In this document: piece by piece, positions 22,440 to 29,941 of the stretch | Layout of the letters: every line of letters begins with the position of its first letter | Position numbering within the stretch: the stretch's first letter is position 1 | DNA from: Gracilibacter sp. BRH_c7a | GTDB lineage: Bacteria > Bacillota > Desulfitobacteriia > Desulfitobacteriales > Syntrophobotulaceae | Direction: 5' to 3' | Assembly: GCA_001516055.1 (NCBI GenBank) | Contig: LOEZ01000069.1 | Coordinates: forward strand, 1-37,024 | DNA: 37,024 nt | Program-made: the position numbers and the translations under genes | The notes under the pieces: generated by a model | Told to the model about the DNA's origin: nothing | Databases searched by the model: none | The model's input: only the letters and a program-made list of their open reading frames with translations

Positions 22440-23729
22440 ATGGATGAGAAGAAAACTCCCGTACAAAAACCAATTTCGAGGAGAAATCTACTTAAAGGTG
22501 TAGGTGCCTTAGGGGCAATAGCTACAGCGGCATCAATATCTAAGATACCCGGATTAAGCGGGTCTGACGGAATGGCGTATGCCGTTACTGAAGCAGAAAC
22601 AATACCGGCTGAAATCTCAAGTGACTACAAAAGAATGGATCAGAAATATACAACGTTTATGAGAGCGGGCTGGGATCCGGAGATTGCACCCCTGTTAAAA
22701 ACATTTCTTGCCAAGCGGCATGGACAGATACCGTATGAGGAAGGACCAGGATTTACAGATATTGATTTCGCTTTATCCGGTGCTGCCTGGTCTATTGAAG
22801 AAGATGCGGGCGGACCGGGAGTTGGTGCCGGCGTAGGCAATATGGGCCTTTATAGCTGGGAAGGCCATATTAATCCTAAGCAGAAGAAATTTGATTCACC
22901 CGAACAAGCTTCAGAGATCGTAAAAAAAGCAACGTCTTTTCTTGGAGCAGATTTAGTGGGTATCGCACCGTATGATGAGAGATGGGTTTATACACATTCC
23001 TATCATCCGCTTACGCAAAAGGGAGGACCAATTGAGTTTCCTTTTGAGCCGAAAAGCGTTATCGTGATGGCGATTGAAATGGATTATGATGCTTACCGTA
23101 CTTCCCCCTCTCTGATTGCAAGTGCCGGTACGGCAACAGGTTATGGAGAAATGATTACCACAGCCCATAAGGTTGCTACATTCTGCAGACAGTTAGGATA
23201 TCATGCCGTTCCCTGCGGCAATGATACGGCAATGAGTATCCCCTTGGCTATTCAAGCCGGTTTAGGTGAAATCAGCAGAATGGGATTACTAATTACACCG
23301 AAGTATGGACCCAGGGTAAGGTTATGCAAAGTATATACGGATCTTCCTTTAAAAGAAGATAAGCCGATCACTTTTGGTGTCGTAGACTTTTGCAAAGTAT
23401 GTATGAAGTGTGCAGATAACTGTCCAAGCGACGCTATATCGAAAGATCAGGAGCCTAGTTTCAATACGGTAAGTATCTCGAATAATCCGGGAGTAAAGAA
23501 ATGGGTGATTAAACCGGAGAATTGCTTTAAGTACTGGGCCGAACATATTGATTGTTGTAACTGTGTAGCCTGTTGTCCCTATAACAAGATTGAAGAATGG
23601 CATCATGACTTATCCAAACTGGCAACCCAAACTCCTGCCAAACCGATCTTAAGATACTTTGACGAACTGTTTGGCTACGGTAAAACATTCAACACAGACT
23701 ATATGACAGAATGGTGGAACAATAAATAA
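22440..23729 (+). CDS. rdhA: Reductive dehalogenase catalytic subunit, TAT-exported
   Basis: A 429-residue cobamide and iron-sulfur enzyme that removes halogen from an organohalide as the terminal step of respiration. The twin-arginine signal is SRRNLLKGVGALGAIATAAS (about residues 13-32). The core follows PceA closely: FLGADLVGIAPYDERWVY, FPFEPKSVIVMAIEMDYDA, PCGNDTAMSIPLAIQAGLGE and LLITPKYGPRVRLCKVYTDL. Two 4Fe-4S motifs follow: CKVCMKCADNCPSD, then C-FKYWAEHID-C-CN-C-VAC-CP. It is about 120 residues shorter than Desulfitobacterium PceA (551), mostly because the insertion between the YDERW and KPKSVIV motifs is missing. AGGAGGT supports ATG 22440 over GTG 22434. The substrate is unknown. 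Confidence 0.93.
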   Translation: MDEKKTPVQKPISRRNLLKGVGALGAIATAASISKIPGLSGSDGMAYAVTEAETIPAEISSDYKRMDQKYTTFMRAGWDPEIAPLLKTFLAKRHGQIPYEEGPGFTDIDFALSGAAWSIEEDAGGPGVGAGVGNMGLYSWEGHINPKQKKFDSPEQASEIVKKATSFLGADLVGIAPYDERWVYTHSYHPLTQKGGPIEFPFEPKSVIVMAIEMDYDAYRTSPSLIASAGTATGYGEMITTAHKVATFCRQLGYHAVPCGNDTAMSIPLAIQAGLGEISRMGLLITPKYGPRVRLCKVYTDLPLKEDKPITFGVVDFCKVCMKCADNCPSDAISKDQEPSFNTVSISNNPGVKKWVIKPENCFKYWAEHIDCCNCVACCPYNKIEEWHHDLSKLATQTPAKPILRYFDELFGYGKTFNTDYMTEWWNNK

Positions 23730-23756
23730 TAATCAAACGAAAATGGGGTGATCTTT

Positions 23757-24080
23757 ATGAGTCTTATCTGGCTTATACTCGGTGCAGCTACACTAGGAGC
23801 GATATGGGGATTAGTTTATTGGAACACTAAAAGAAAACAAAGATTTACAAAGCCTCAGTTCAGTGGCTTGCTGCTCTCTATCTTTGTAGGGCTATTTGCT
23901 GTTGCCTGGTCAATCAGCAGTATCTTGGAAGATGAAATCCAAGCGGCTGCGATGGGGATTATGATTTTTGGGGGAACAGCAGTGATCTTATTTTTCCTTA
24001 GCTTGAGACTGGAACAATTCAAAAGCTCTATTTCAAAAAGCAGAGGTATAAAAATCGCAGAAAACAATGAGATCAGTTGA
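23757..24080 (+). CDS. rdhB: Reductive dehalogenase membrane anchor
   Basis: A 107-residue protein with three membrane helices (LIWLILGAATLGAIWGLVYW; FSGLLLSIFVGLFAVAWSIS; AMGIMIFGGTAVILFFLSLR). The loop between helices 2 and 3 carries EDEIQAAAMG, which fits the conserved ExExxAxxxG motif of PceB-type anchors that contacts RdhA. It holds the exported catalytic subunit at the outer membrane face. ATG 23757 is chosen because GGGGTG at 23745-23750 is the ribosome-binding site; a GTG at 23748 lies inside it. It follows rdhA by 27 nt and is co-transcribed. Confidence 0.9.
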   Translation: MSLIWLILGAATLGAIWGLVYWNTKRKQRFTKPQFSGLLLSIFVGLFAVAWSISSILEDEIQAAAMGIMIFGGTAVILFFLSLRLEQFKSSISKSRGIKIAENNEIS

Positions 24081-24154
24081 TAATGAAAGGTTGTTACAAC
24101 TAAAAGTAGAGAGAACAAAGGAATTAATTTTTATACGAAGTAAGGTAAAGATCA

Positions 24155-25372
24155 ATGACAGAGAGAAAAGGGAAAAACACAATTACCTTGGTTGTAGCCT
24201 TGTTTGCGAGGCTAACACTAATTATCGCTTTATTTGCAAGTTGGGTTATGCCGGAAGATGATTTACAGCCATTGTTGAATAAAGTCCTCCCTGAAGCGCA
24301 ATCTTTCAATAAGATTGCGTCTTCCCCCCTTACTTATGAGGGGATAGTGGATGGTGAGGAAGGACTGGGACAGATCATAGGGTATGTAGTGTTCGATGAG
24401 GCTAACGCTTATGGTGGCCCGATTAAGATCGCTGCCGGAATTGATGTTGAAGGGAAGATAATTGGAACTATTATAGCTAAGCACAATGATACGCCCTCCT
24501 TCATCGAAATAATAATGAATCACAAGTATTTGCAGCAGTTCATTGGCAAGAGTATCTCTGATCCTATTACTATCGAACAGGATATTGACGGTATAACCGG
24601 AGCAACGTTCACTAGCAGAGGAATAGCTAAGGCCATATCCCAAGGCAGTCATGCTGTTGCCAGAAACCAGTTCGGATTGGATATTCAGGATGAGGTCGCA
24701 CCATTTCAATTTGGGGTTAAAGAGATTTCAGTGATTTCTTTAATGATTTTGATGCTGATCGGTGTAGTGCTGCAATACAAAAAACTGCGCTGGGTAACCC
24801 TCATAGGCAGCTTGGTGTTTATTGGTTTCCAATTTAATGTGCCGATTTCTTTAGGTAACGTCGCTGCACTTTTAATGGGGTATTTTCCTTCCCCACGCGA
24901 GAATTTGGTTTGGTATCTACTCATGGTGGGTATACCGATAATAACATTTTTCGTCAGCAGGAATCTTTATTGTTTTTGGCTCTGTCCCTTTGGTGCACTG
25001 CAAGAGATATTAGCTAAGATAGGCGGAGGAAGCTTCAAGTGTTGCAACAAATCTATAGAGACTAAAGCCACCAAGATCAAATATATTCTAGTATATATTG
25101 CACTATTAGGAGCCCTCTTGCTTAGATCGCCTGGACTCGCTGGGTATGAGCCTTTTGCTACTTTGTTCGGTTTACAGGGATTTGGTATTCAATGGATTAT
25201 CTTACCGATAGTTATCTTTACCTCATTGTTTATCAACAGGTTTTGGTGCAGGTACTTTTGCCCGGGTTTTGTAATCAATGAATTCATTTTGAAGATAAGA
25301 AAACTGGTGAATACGATAATAGGCAAATTGACCAAGTCGCCCTCAACAAATCGTGTGAATTATTTCAAATAA
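24155..25372 (+). CDS. rdhC: RdhC/PceC-like membrane flavoprotein
   Basis: A 405-residue NosR-family protein: one N-terminal helix, an extracytoplasmic FMN-binding domain (about 50-180), then five helices. DGITGATFTS contains the S/TGAT motif whose Thr (here Thr151) carries covalent FMN in PceC. Two membrane-associated Cys pairs, CFWLCPFGAL and CRYFCPGFV, match the CxxxCP motifs of the family, but there are no ferredoxin-type clusters at the C-terminus. In PceABCT-type loci it is thought to pass quinol electrons toward RdhA. The ribosome-binding site (AAGGT) is weak. A 74-nt gap separates it from rdhB. Confidence 0.88.
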   Translation: MTERKGKNTITLVVALFARLTLIIALFASWVMPEDDLQPLLNKVLPEAQSFNKIASSPLTYEGIVDGEEGLGQIIGYVVFDEANAYGGPIKIAAGIDVEGKIIGTIIAKHNDTPSFIEIIMNHKYLQQFIGKSISDPITIEQDIDGITGATFTSRGIAKAISQGSHAVARNQFGLDIQDEVAPFQFGVKEISVISLMILMLIGVVLQYKKLRWVTLIGSLVFIGFQFNVPISLGNVAALLMGYFPSPRENLVWYLLMVGIPIITFFVSRNLYCFWLCPFGALQEILAKIGGGSFKCCNKSIETKATKIKYILVYIALLGALLLRSPGLAGYEPFATLFGLQGFGIQWIILPIVIFTSLFINRFWCRYFCPGFVINEFILKIRKLVNTIIGKLTKSPSTNRVNYFK

Positions 25373-25401
25373 GATAATGTCATGTCAATATTGTATAGAT
25401 T

Positions 25402-25602
25402 ATGCCAAAAAATATAGTTGCACAGGGAAAGAATGCTGCCAGATTTAAAGATGTATTCCTGGAGCTGAATTCAAGATTGGTTGAGGGTTTTTCCGAATCA
25501 GAAAAAGATGTCTTAAGAATTATGCTGGAAAGAATGTATAGAAATACGGCCATGAACGAAAACAATTTTGTACTGGATGCTTTGAATTTCCTGGAAGTAT
25601 AG
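25402..25602 (+). pseudogene. C-terminal remnant of a MarR-family regulator
   Basis: The 66-residue frame has GKNAARFKDVFLELNSRLVE, then GFSESEKDVLRIMLERMYRN. This is the wing-to-C-terminal dimerisation segment of MarR proteins (pattern LTxxGxxxxxxxxxxxxxxNxxLxxGFSEEExxxLxxLLxRLxxN). The winged HTH that should precede it is absent, since rdhC ends only 30 nt upstream. There is no ribosome-binding site. MarR-type regulators control many rdhA genes in Dehalococcoides, so this may be a relict regulator of the following rdhA-like gene. A short expressed dimerisation peptide cannot be excluded. Confidence 0.6.
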
Positions 25603-25623
25603 AGTGCAGCGAGGAGGAATATT

Positions 25624-26571
25624 ATGAAACTGTACAAATTGATGAGAAAACCGCCATTTTTCTTAAGCGCCTCACATTGGATGACAAAGAAGGATCAACC
25701 GGTAAAAAGCGGCCCGAATTCCAGACAAGCGGTTATTATTCCATTGTTGCTTATTCAGTATGGAAGTATCAGTGCGAAACTCAAAGCGATGACAACGCTT
25801 AAGAATTATTTAGTATCTTCTATCAAAGGAATGCGTATTAGTGCCAAGGGTCTCCAGCATAATCCCCACTCCGGAAAGCGAATAATCGATGAAAAAACCT
25901 TAAAAGAGATGGAGGACTATGCAAAACAACTGGGTATTTCCAATATCGGTTATACAAAAGTAAATCCGAACTATGTATTTAAGGACTTTGAGATACTATA
26001 TGATAAGGCCATCATGTTCACAATGGAGATGAATAAACAACTGATTGCCACGAGTCCCAGTTTAGAATCTAACAAGGAGATCTTTAGGACTTACGCAGGG
26101 CTTGGTACTGCGGTCAATAAAATTGCTGATTTTTTAAGAGAAAATGGATTCAATTGTCATCCCAGCCCTGCGATCGGCGGTGATATCAATACCGTGCCCA
26201 CAGCTCAAGATGCCAATCTCGGGTGTGTTGGCAAGAATGGCATTTTGGTAACGCCGGAGTTTGGACCATGTGTCAGACTGGCAGGTATTTTTGTAGATAT
26301 CGATAATTTGCCTATTTCGGATCAAAAGGATCATAGGTGGATTGCCGACTTCTGTAAAACATGCAATCGCTGCGTCAAGTCATGCCCGGCAGGTGCGATC
26401 TATCAAGAACCCAAGGTGTTGAAAGATGGTACGCATGTATATATAGATCTGGAAAAATGTGCACCGCCATTCTCGGATGGTTGTTCGACGTGTATAAGTT
26501 CTTGCGTGTTTACCTCCGGTCAGTACGATAGAATAAAAAGTGCATTCAAATCAAAGACAGAGGCTTATTGA
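25624..26571 (+). CDS. RdhA-like iron-sulfur protein without a TAT signal
   Basis: A 315-residue protein homologous to the C-terminal two-thirds of RdhA: EDYAKQLGISNIGYTKVNPN, YAGLGTAVNKIADFLRENGF, then GKNGILVTPEFGPCVRLAGI. It carries a 4Fe-4S motif, CKTCNRCVKSCPAG, and a second cysteine set, C-APPFSDG-C-ST-C-ISS-C-V, that lacks the usual CP. There is no twin-arginine leader and no partner rdhB. In place of GPRxR in the neighbouring RdhA it has GPCVR. A strong GAGGAGG site precedes ATG 25624. It may be a cytoplasmic reductase, between QueG and RdhA in features. Its substrate and cobamide binding are unproven. Confidence 0.75.
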   Translation: MKLYKLMRKPPFFLSASHWMTKKDQPVKSGPNSRQAVIIPLLLIQYGSISAKLKAMTTLKNYLVSSIKGMRISAKGLQHNPHSGKRIIDEKTLKEMEDYAKQLGISNIGYTKVNPNYVFKDFEILYDKAIMFTMEMNKQLIATSPSLESNKEIFRTYAGLGTAVNKIADFLRENGFNCHPSPAIGGDINTVPTAQDANLGCVGKNGILVTPEFGPCVRLAGIFVDIDNLPISDQKDHRWIADFCKTCNRCVKSCPAGAIYQEPKVLKDGTHVYIDLEKCAPPFSDGCSTCISSCVFTSGQYDRIKSAFKSKTEAY

Positions 26572-26601
26572 TAGTTTTCCAATAATCACCATCCTTGTGA
26601 T

Positions 26602-26640
26602 ACACAATCTCTCATTTTAGCATGAGGGATTGTGTTTTTT
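26602..26640 (+). terminator. Rho-independent terminator of the rdh locus
   Basis: ACACAATCTCTCAT (26602-26615) pairs with ATGAGGGATTGTGT (26622-26635), with one T-G wobble and a 6-nt loop, followed by a T-run to 26640. It lies 30 nt after the stop of the second rdhA-like gene. Confidence 0.85.
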
Positions 26641-26702
26641 GTTGCACCTTCGTTCATAACCGTCCCAAACAGAAATCGCGAACTGCGAAAAAGAATATAT
26701 CG

Positions 26703-26757
26703 TTGACAGATATATCATGCAGTGATATATTTTTAATATATCGCTGAACGATATATT
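26703..26757 (+). promoter_or_regulatory. PadR promoter with two ATATATC operator dyads
   Basis: TTGACA (26703-26708), a 17-bp spacer and TATATT (26726-26731). GATATATCA-N5-TGATATATT (26709-26731) fills the spacer and -10. AATATATCG-N5-CGATATATT (26735-26757) is a perfect dyad right downstream. A further AATATATCG half-site precedes the -35. The dyads lie 26 bp apart. The design points to repression by the PadR protein encoded next. Confidence 0.8.
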
Positions 26758-26771
26758 GGAGGCTGATTTAT

Positions 26772-27086
26772 TTGGATAATAGTACACCTTTAACAGAAGC
26801 ATTATTTTATATATTATTGGCTGTGCGAACACCAAACCACGGATATGGAATAATTCAAGATATTAGTGAAATGACTGATGGCAGGGTCGTATTAGGCCCG
26901 GGGACCTTGTATGGGGCGATTAACTCGATGCTTACAAAAGGTTGGATATGTCTATACAGTGAGGATAAAGAATCTAGAAAGAAAAAAGAGTATTTGGTTA
27001 CAAGTATCGGAAGAGAAATATTTAAAAATGAAGTAAAAAGGTTAAATGAACTTGTTAAGAATGCTAAAAAGATGGATGAAGGATAG
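26772..27086 (+). CDS. PadR-family transcriptional regulator
   Basis: A 104-residue protein with a TTG start at 26772, supported by GGAGG at 26758-26762. The PadR winged helix reads LTEALFYILLAVRTPNHGYG, then LGPGTLYGAINSMLTKGWIC and KKEYLVTSIGREIFKNEVKR. It is the short form of the family. The DUF2812 gene starts 11 nt downstream, the standard pairing of these families, and the ATATATC dyads in the promoter point to autoregulation. The inducer is unknown. Confidence 0.9.
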   Translation: MDNSTPLTEALFYILLAVRTPNHGYGIIQDISEMTDGRVVLGPGTLYGAINSMLTKGWICLYSEDKESRKKKEYLVTSIGREIFKNEVKRLNELVKNAKKMDEG

Positions 27087-27097
27087 GAGATGATAGA

Positions 27098-27622
27098 ATG
27101 CTAAAGTTCAAACTATATTATGATAAAGATGCTGAAGAAATTTGGTTGAGAGAAATGTCTTTAAAAGGTTGGGCATTAAAAAAATTCTTTCTAGGGTTTT
27201 ATACTTTCGAGCCGTGTGAACCTGGAGAATATAATTATCAGATAGATTTACTTGATAATTGGAACGGGAATAAATCTGATTATGCATCTTTTATGGAGGA
27301 CCTGGGAGTAGAAGTCGTAGACCAATGGTGGAGATGGGTATATCTGAGGAAAAAGGCAGCAGATGGGCCCTTTGAAATGTATACAGATGTAGAATCAAAG
27401 ATTGATTTATATCGTAAGATTATGAATTTTTTCAAGATAGCTTTAGTTATAGAAGTCATTTGTTTCTTTATAGAACTCACAGCAACAATACGTACAGGCA
27501 GCTTGATGTTCGGAGCACTTACTGTTTTAATAGGGGCAATATCTTTAGCACTATTGAAAGTAGTTTGGAAATGTAAATGGAAAATTGAACAATTGCAAAA
27601 TGAAGAAAGTCAACAAAGGTAA
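27098..27622 (+). CDS. DUF2812-family membrane protein
   Basis: A 174-residue protein: a soluble N-terminal domain with MLKFKLYYDKDAEEIWLREM, then GWALKKFFLGFYTFEPCEPG and WWRWVYLRKKAADGPFEMYT, followed by two C-terminal helices (IALVIEVICFFIELTATI; LMFGALTVLIGAISLALLKV). This is the DUF2812 layout, of unknown function, co-transcribed with PadR. A truncated copy of its first 24 codons lies at 20381. Confidence 0.85.
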   Translation: MLKFKLYYDKDAEEIWLREMSLKGWALKKFFLGFYTFEPCEPGEYNYQIDLLDNWNGNKSDYASFMEDLGVEVVDQWWRWVYLRKKAADGPFEMYTDVESKIDLYRKIMNFFKIALVIEVICFFIELTATIRTGSLMFGALTVLIGAISLALLKVVWKCKWKIEQLQNEESQQR

Positions 27623-27792
27623 TTTGATTAAATAGAATCTCTGTTCTAAACATAGCAAAAGGCGCATTCTCGATCAGCTCTCGGGTAAGGAAATAATAAG
27701 ATACTTATTTTTTGGCAGAGGACAATAAATCTGGTAGTATTGAAACTGGAAAACCAAAAACAATTCTATCAACTTGATGGGGAATGATGAAC

Positions 27793-28785
27793 ATGTCTTC
27801 GATATTTTCCGGCGTCCGCGCCGAGTGGCTGCCGCTCTATGAACAACTCCGCAAGATGGCTCTGGACAAACTCGGCTCGTTCGACGAATATGAGACATCA
27901 AGTGCCGTGCAGTGGAAGCATACCACCACTTTCGCCGAGGTGAGTGCCAAAAAGGACTGTATGGTGGTTGGTTTTGCCTCCGATGTCCTTCATGTGGAAT
28001 GGGAACCATCGAAAGTACTCCAGACATCCAAAAACCGGGTGGCTCATTATTTTGAAGTGACGGACAATTCTTTGTTTCCGGTATTGATCGAACGTATCGC
28101 ACAGGCCTATGCCCTTACGCAGTCGAAGCGCGCGCGTAAAGATCCCGCGGAAAAACCGGTATATACCACCATTGACGAATACATAGCACTGTTTCCGGAT
28201 GAAGTGCGGGACATCCTCGCACAAGTCCGTCAAACAATACGCAAGGCCGCCCCGGAAGCACAGGAAAAGATAAGCTGGCAGATGCCGACGTTCTGGAAGA
28301 ATGAAAATCTTGTCCATTTCGCAGCAGCGAAAAACCACATCGGGCTTTATCCGGGTGAGTACGCTATTCGTGTCTTTGCCGGTAAGCTGAGCGGTTATAA
28401 AACATCAAAGGGTGCGATTCAATTTCCGATTTCCGAGCCAATACCGTATGATTTGATAGCGGAAATTACACGGTACAGGGTAAAGGAAAATGCGGGAAAG
28501 GCAAAAGGCGGTATCAACAAGAAGGAATATGCCTTTGAAGCTGTCATCCAAAAGGTTCCAGATATTGACGGTGCTTATGTGGAGATCCCGTTTAATGTCA
28601 AAGAAGAATTTGGTAAAGGCCGCGTTCCTGTCCACGTCACTTTTGACGGGGAACCCTACGACGGCAGTGTGGTCAAAATGGGTACACCCTGTCACATCAT
28701 CGGTATCCGCAAAGAAATTCGAGCCAAAATCGGTAAACAGCCAGGCGATACCGTCAAGGTTACCCTGAAGGAAAGGGATAATTGA
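27793..28785 (+). CDS. Three-domain protein: DUF5655-, DUF1801- and DUF1905-like
   Basis: A 330-residue fusion. About 1-110 ([20 protein letters not shown] ... [20 protein letters not shown]) looks like DUF5655. About 125-225 ([20 protein letters not shown], then [20 protein letters not shown]) is the DUF1801/YdhG-like domain. About 245-330 ([20 protein letters not shown] ... [10 protein letters not shown]) is DUF1905/YdeI-like. The three are usually found as separate small proteins. ATG 27793 fits the GGGGA site better than ATG 27784 or 27787. The gene is richer in GC and in CG dinucleotides than its neighbours, which suggests acquisition. The function is not known. Confidence 0.75.
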   Translation: MSSIFSGVRAEWLPLYEQLRKMALDKLGSFDEYETSSAVQWKHTTTFAEVSAKKDCMVVGFASDVLHVEWEPSKVLQTSKNRVAHYFEVTDNSLFPVLIERIAQAYALTQSKRARKDPAEKPVYTTIDEYIALFPDEVRDILAQVRQTIRKAAPEAQEKISWQMPTFWKNENLVHFAAAKNHIGLYPGEYAIRVFAGKLSGYKTSKGAIQFPISEPIPYDLIAEITRYRVKENAGKAKGGINKKEYAFEAVIQKVPDIDGAYVEIPFNVKEEFGKGRVPVHVTFDGEPYDGSVVKMGTPCHIIGIRKEIRAKIGKQPGDTVKVTLKERDN

Positions 28786-28796
28786 GCTTGATAACA

Positions 28797-28838
28797 AGGC
28801 CTTGAGCGATTATAACGAGTCGCAAGAGGTCTTTTTTT
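28797..28838 (+). terminator. Rho-independent terminator
   Basis: AGGCCTT (28797-28803) pairs with the strand ending GGTCT (28826-28832), with two G-T wobbles, plus an inner CGA/TCG pairing, followed by seven T residues. It closes the DUF1801-type gene. Confidence 0.6.
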
Positions 28839-28980
28839 GATTATATTAATTTATAGAAAGAATTTTTTCCAACACAAGCTTATATTAACGTTAATTTTAA
28901 TATTATTTTGTTATAATTAGTAGTAGCTAGCACCGCTTAGGATCTTATATCAATAGAAGAGGGTTTAGGGAGATAAGCAG

Positions 28981-29916
28981 ATGAGTGAAAAAAGAGACAA
29001 ATGGGATCTTTCATTGAAAAATATTGTTACACCCCTGATCTTTCTGGGAATATTCTGGGGGCTGGCAATAGTATTAACGATTACATCCGGTATAGTTTTT
29101 TATTTGTTTAACTTTGGCTACATAGGAACTTCGATAGCAATTGGTATTTTTCTGATTCAGGCTTTACCCAAAAAGCATAAAGCATGGGGAAGAAGAACCT
29201 CTCAAATCCTCGTCGGATGCTATATGTTGTTTTTTCTCGGATTGTTCAACAGAGAAAACATGCAGATCGAAGGTTTCTTCATGTTGCTCTTAGCAGGCGT
29301 GTTTGCGGCAGCGACCATGCATTATGTAATTGCCAAAATCGTTGGCCCGCTGATTTTTGGACGGGCGTGGTGCAGTTATACCTGCTGGACCGCCATGATA
29401 CTGGATTTACTGCCATATAAAAAACCTCAGAATAAGCGAATCAGATATCTTGGATTAATCAGATACCTATATTTCTTCCTATCATTAGGATTGGTACTAT
29501 TTATTTGGTATGTACTGAAAAATCCTGTGGAACCTCAATCAACGACTGAGCTTTACTGGCTGATTATCGGGAATATTCTATATTACATCTTAGGAATAAT
29601 TTTGGCATTCAGGTTAAAAGACAACAGAGCTTTTTGCAAATATATATGCCCTATTCCTGTATTGCAAAAGGTTACATCAAGATTTTCCCTGCTTAAGATG
29701 AAGATTGATCCCAATAAATGCATTGACTGTGGTAAATGTGAAAAGGTATGCCCAATGGATATCAAGTTACTGGAGTTTAAGAATAATAATCAGCGAATAT
29801 TATCAACGGAGTGCATCTGGTGCAGTACCTGCACCTATGAATGTCCAGAGAATGCTGTTACTTCGACAATTGGGTTTGATGTCGGAATGAAAGACAGAGT
29901 ATATTATCGATTATAA
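28981..29916 (+). CDS. NapH/YccM-like membrane polyferredoxin
   Basis: A 311-residue protein with about six membrane helices and two CxxxC pairs at the membrane edge (CSYTCWTAM; CKYICPIPV), then a C-terminal ferredoxin domain with two 4Fe-4S motifs (CIDCGKCEKVCPMD; CIWCSTCTYECPEN). Proteins of this type take electrons from the quinol pool and pass them to periplasmic or cytoplasmic reductases. Being 2.4 kb downstream of the rdh operon, with the C-terminal clusters that this RdhC lacks, it is a candidate electron donor to the rdh system. GGGAGATAAGCAG precedes ATG 28981. A dyad, ATTAACGTTAAT, at 28884-28895 lies in its promoter region. Confidence 0.82.
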   Translation: MSEKRDKWDLSLKNIVTPLIFLGIFWGLAIVLTITSGIVFYLFNFGYIGTSIAIGIFLIQALPKKHKAWGRRTSQILVGCYMLFFLGLFNRENMQIEGFFMLLLAGVFAAATMHYVIAKIVGPLIFGRAWCSYTCWTAMILDLLPYKKPQNKRIRYLGLIRYLYFFLSLGLVLFIWYVLKNPVEPQSTTELYWLIIGNILYYILGIILAFRLKDNRAFCKYICPIPVLQKVTSRFSLLKMKIDPNKCIDCGKCEKVCPMDIKLLEFKNNNQRILSTECIWCSTCTYECPENAVTSTIGFDVGMKDRVYYRL

Positions 29917-29941
29917 GTGCGAGAGGATTAATAGCTTATGA

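Noticed and set aside
24067-24261. Small ORF between rdhB and rdhC
   Set aside because: It overlaps both genes, has no ribosome-binding site and no family-like content.
27898-28338. Minus-strand frames opposite the DUF1801-type gene
   Set aside because: They are antisense shadows of a higher-GC gene; the plus frame has clear domain motifs.
28884-28895. ATTAACGTTAAT upstream of the NapH-like gene as a dehalobox
   Set aside because: It is a palindrome but does not fit TTAAT-N4-ATTAA spacing; AT-rich promoters give such matches by chance.
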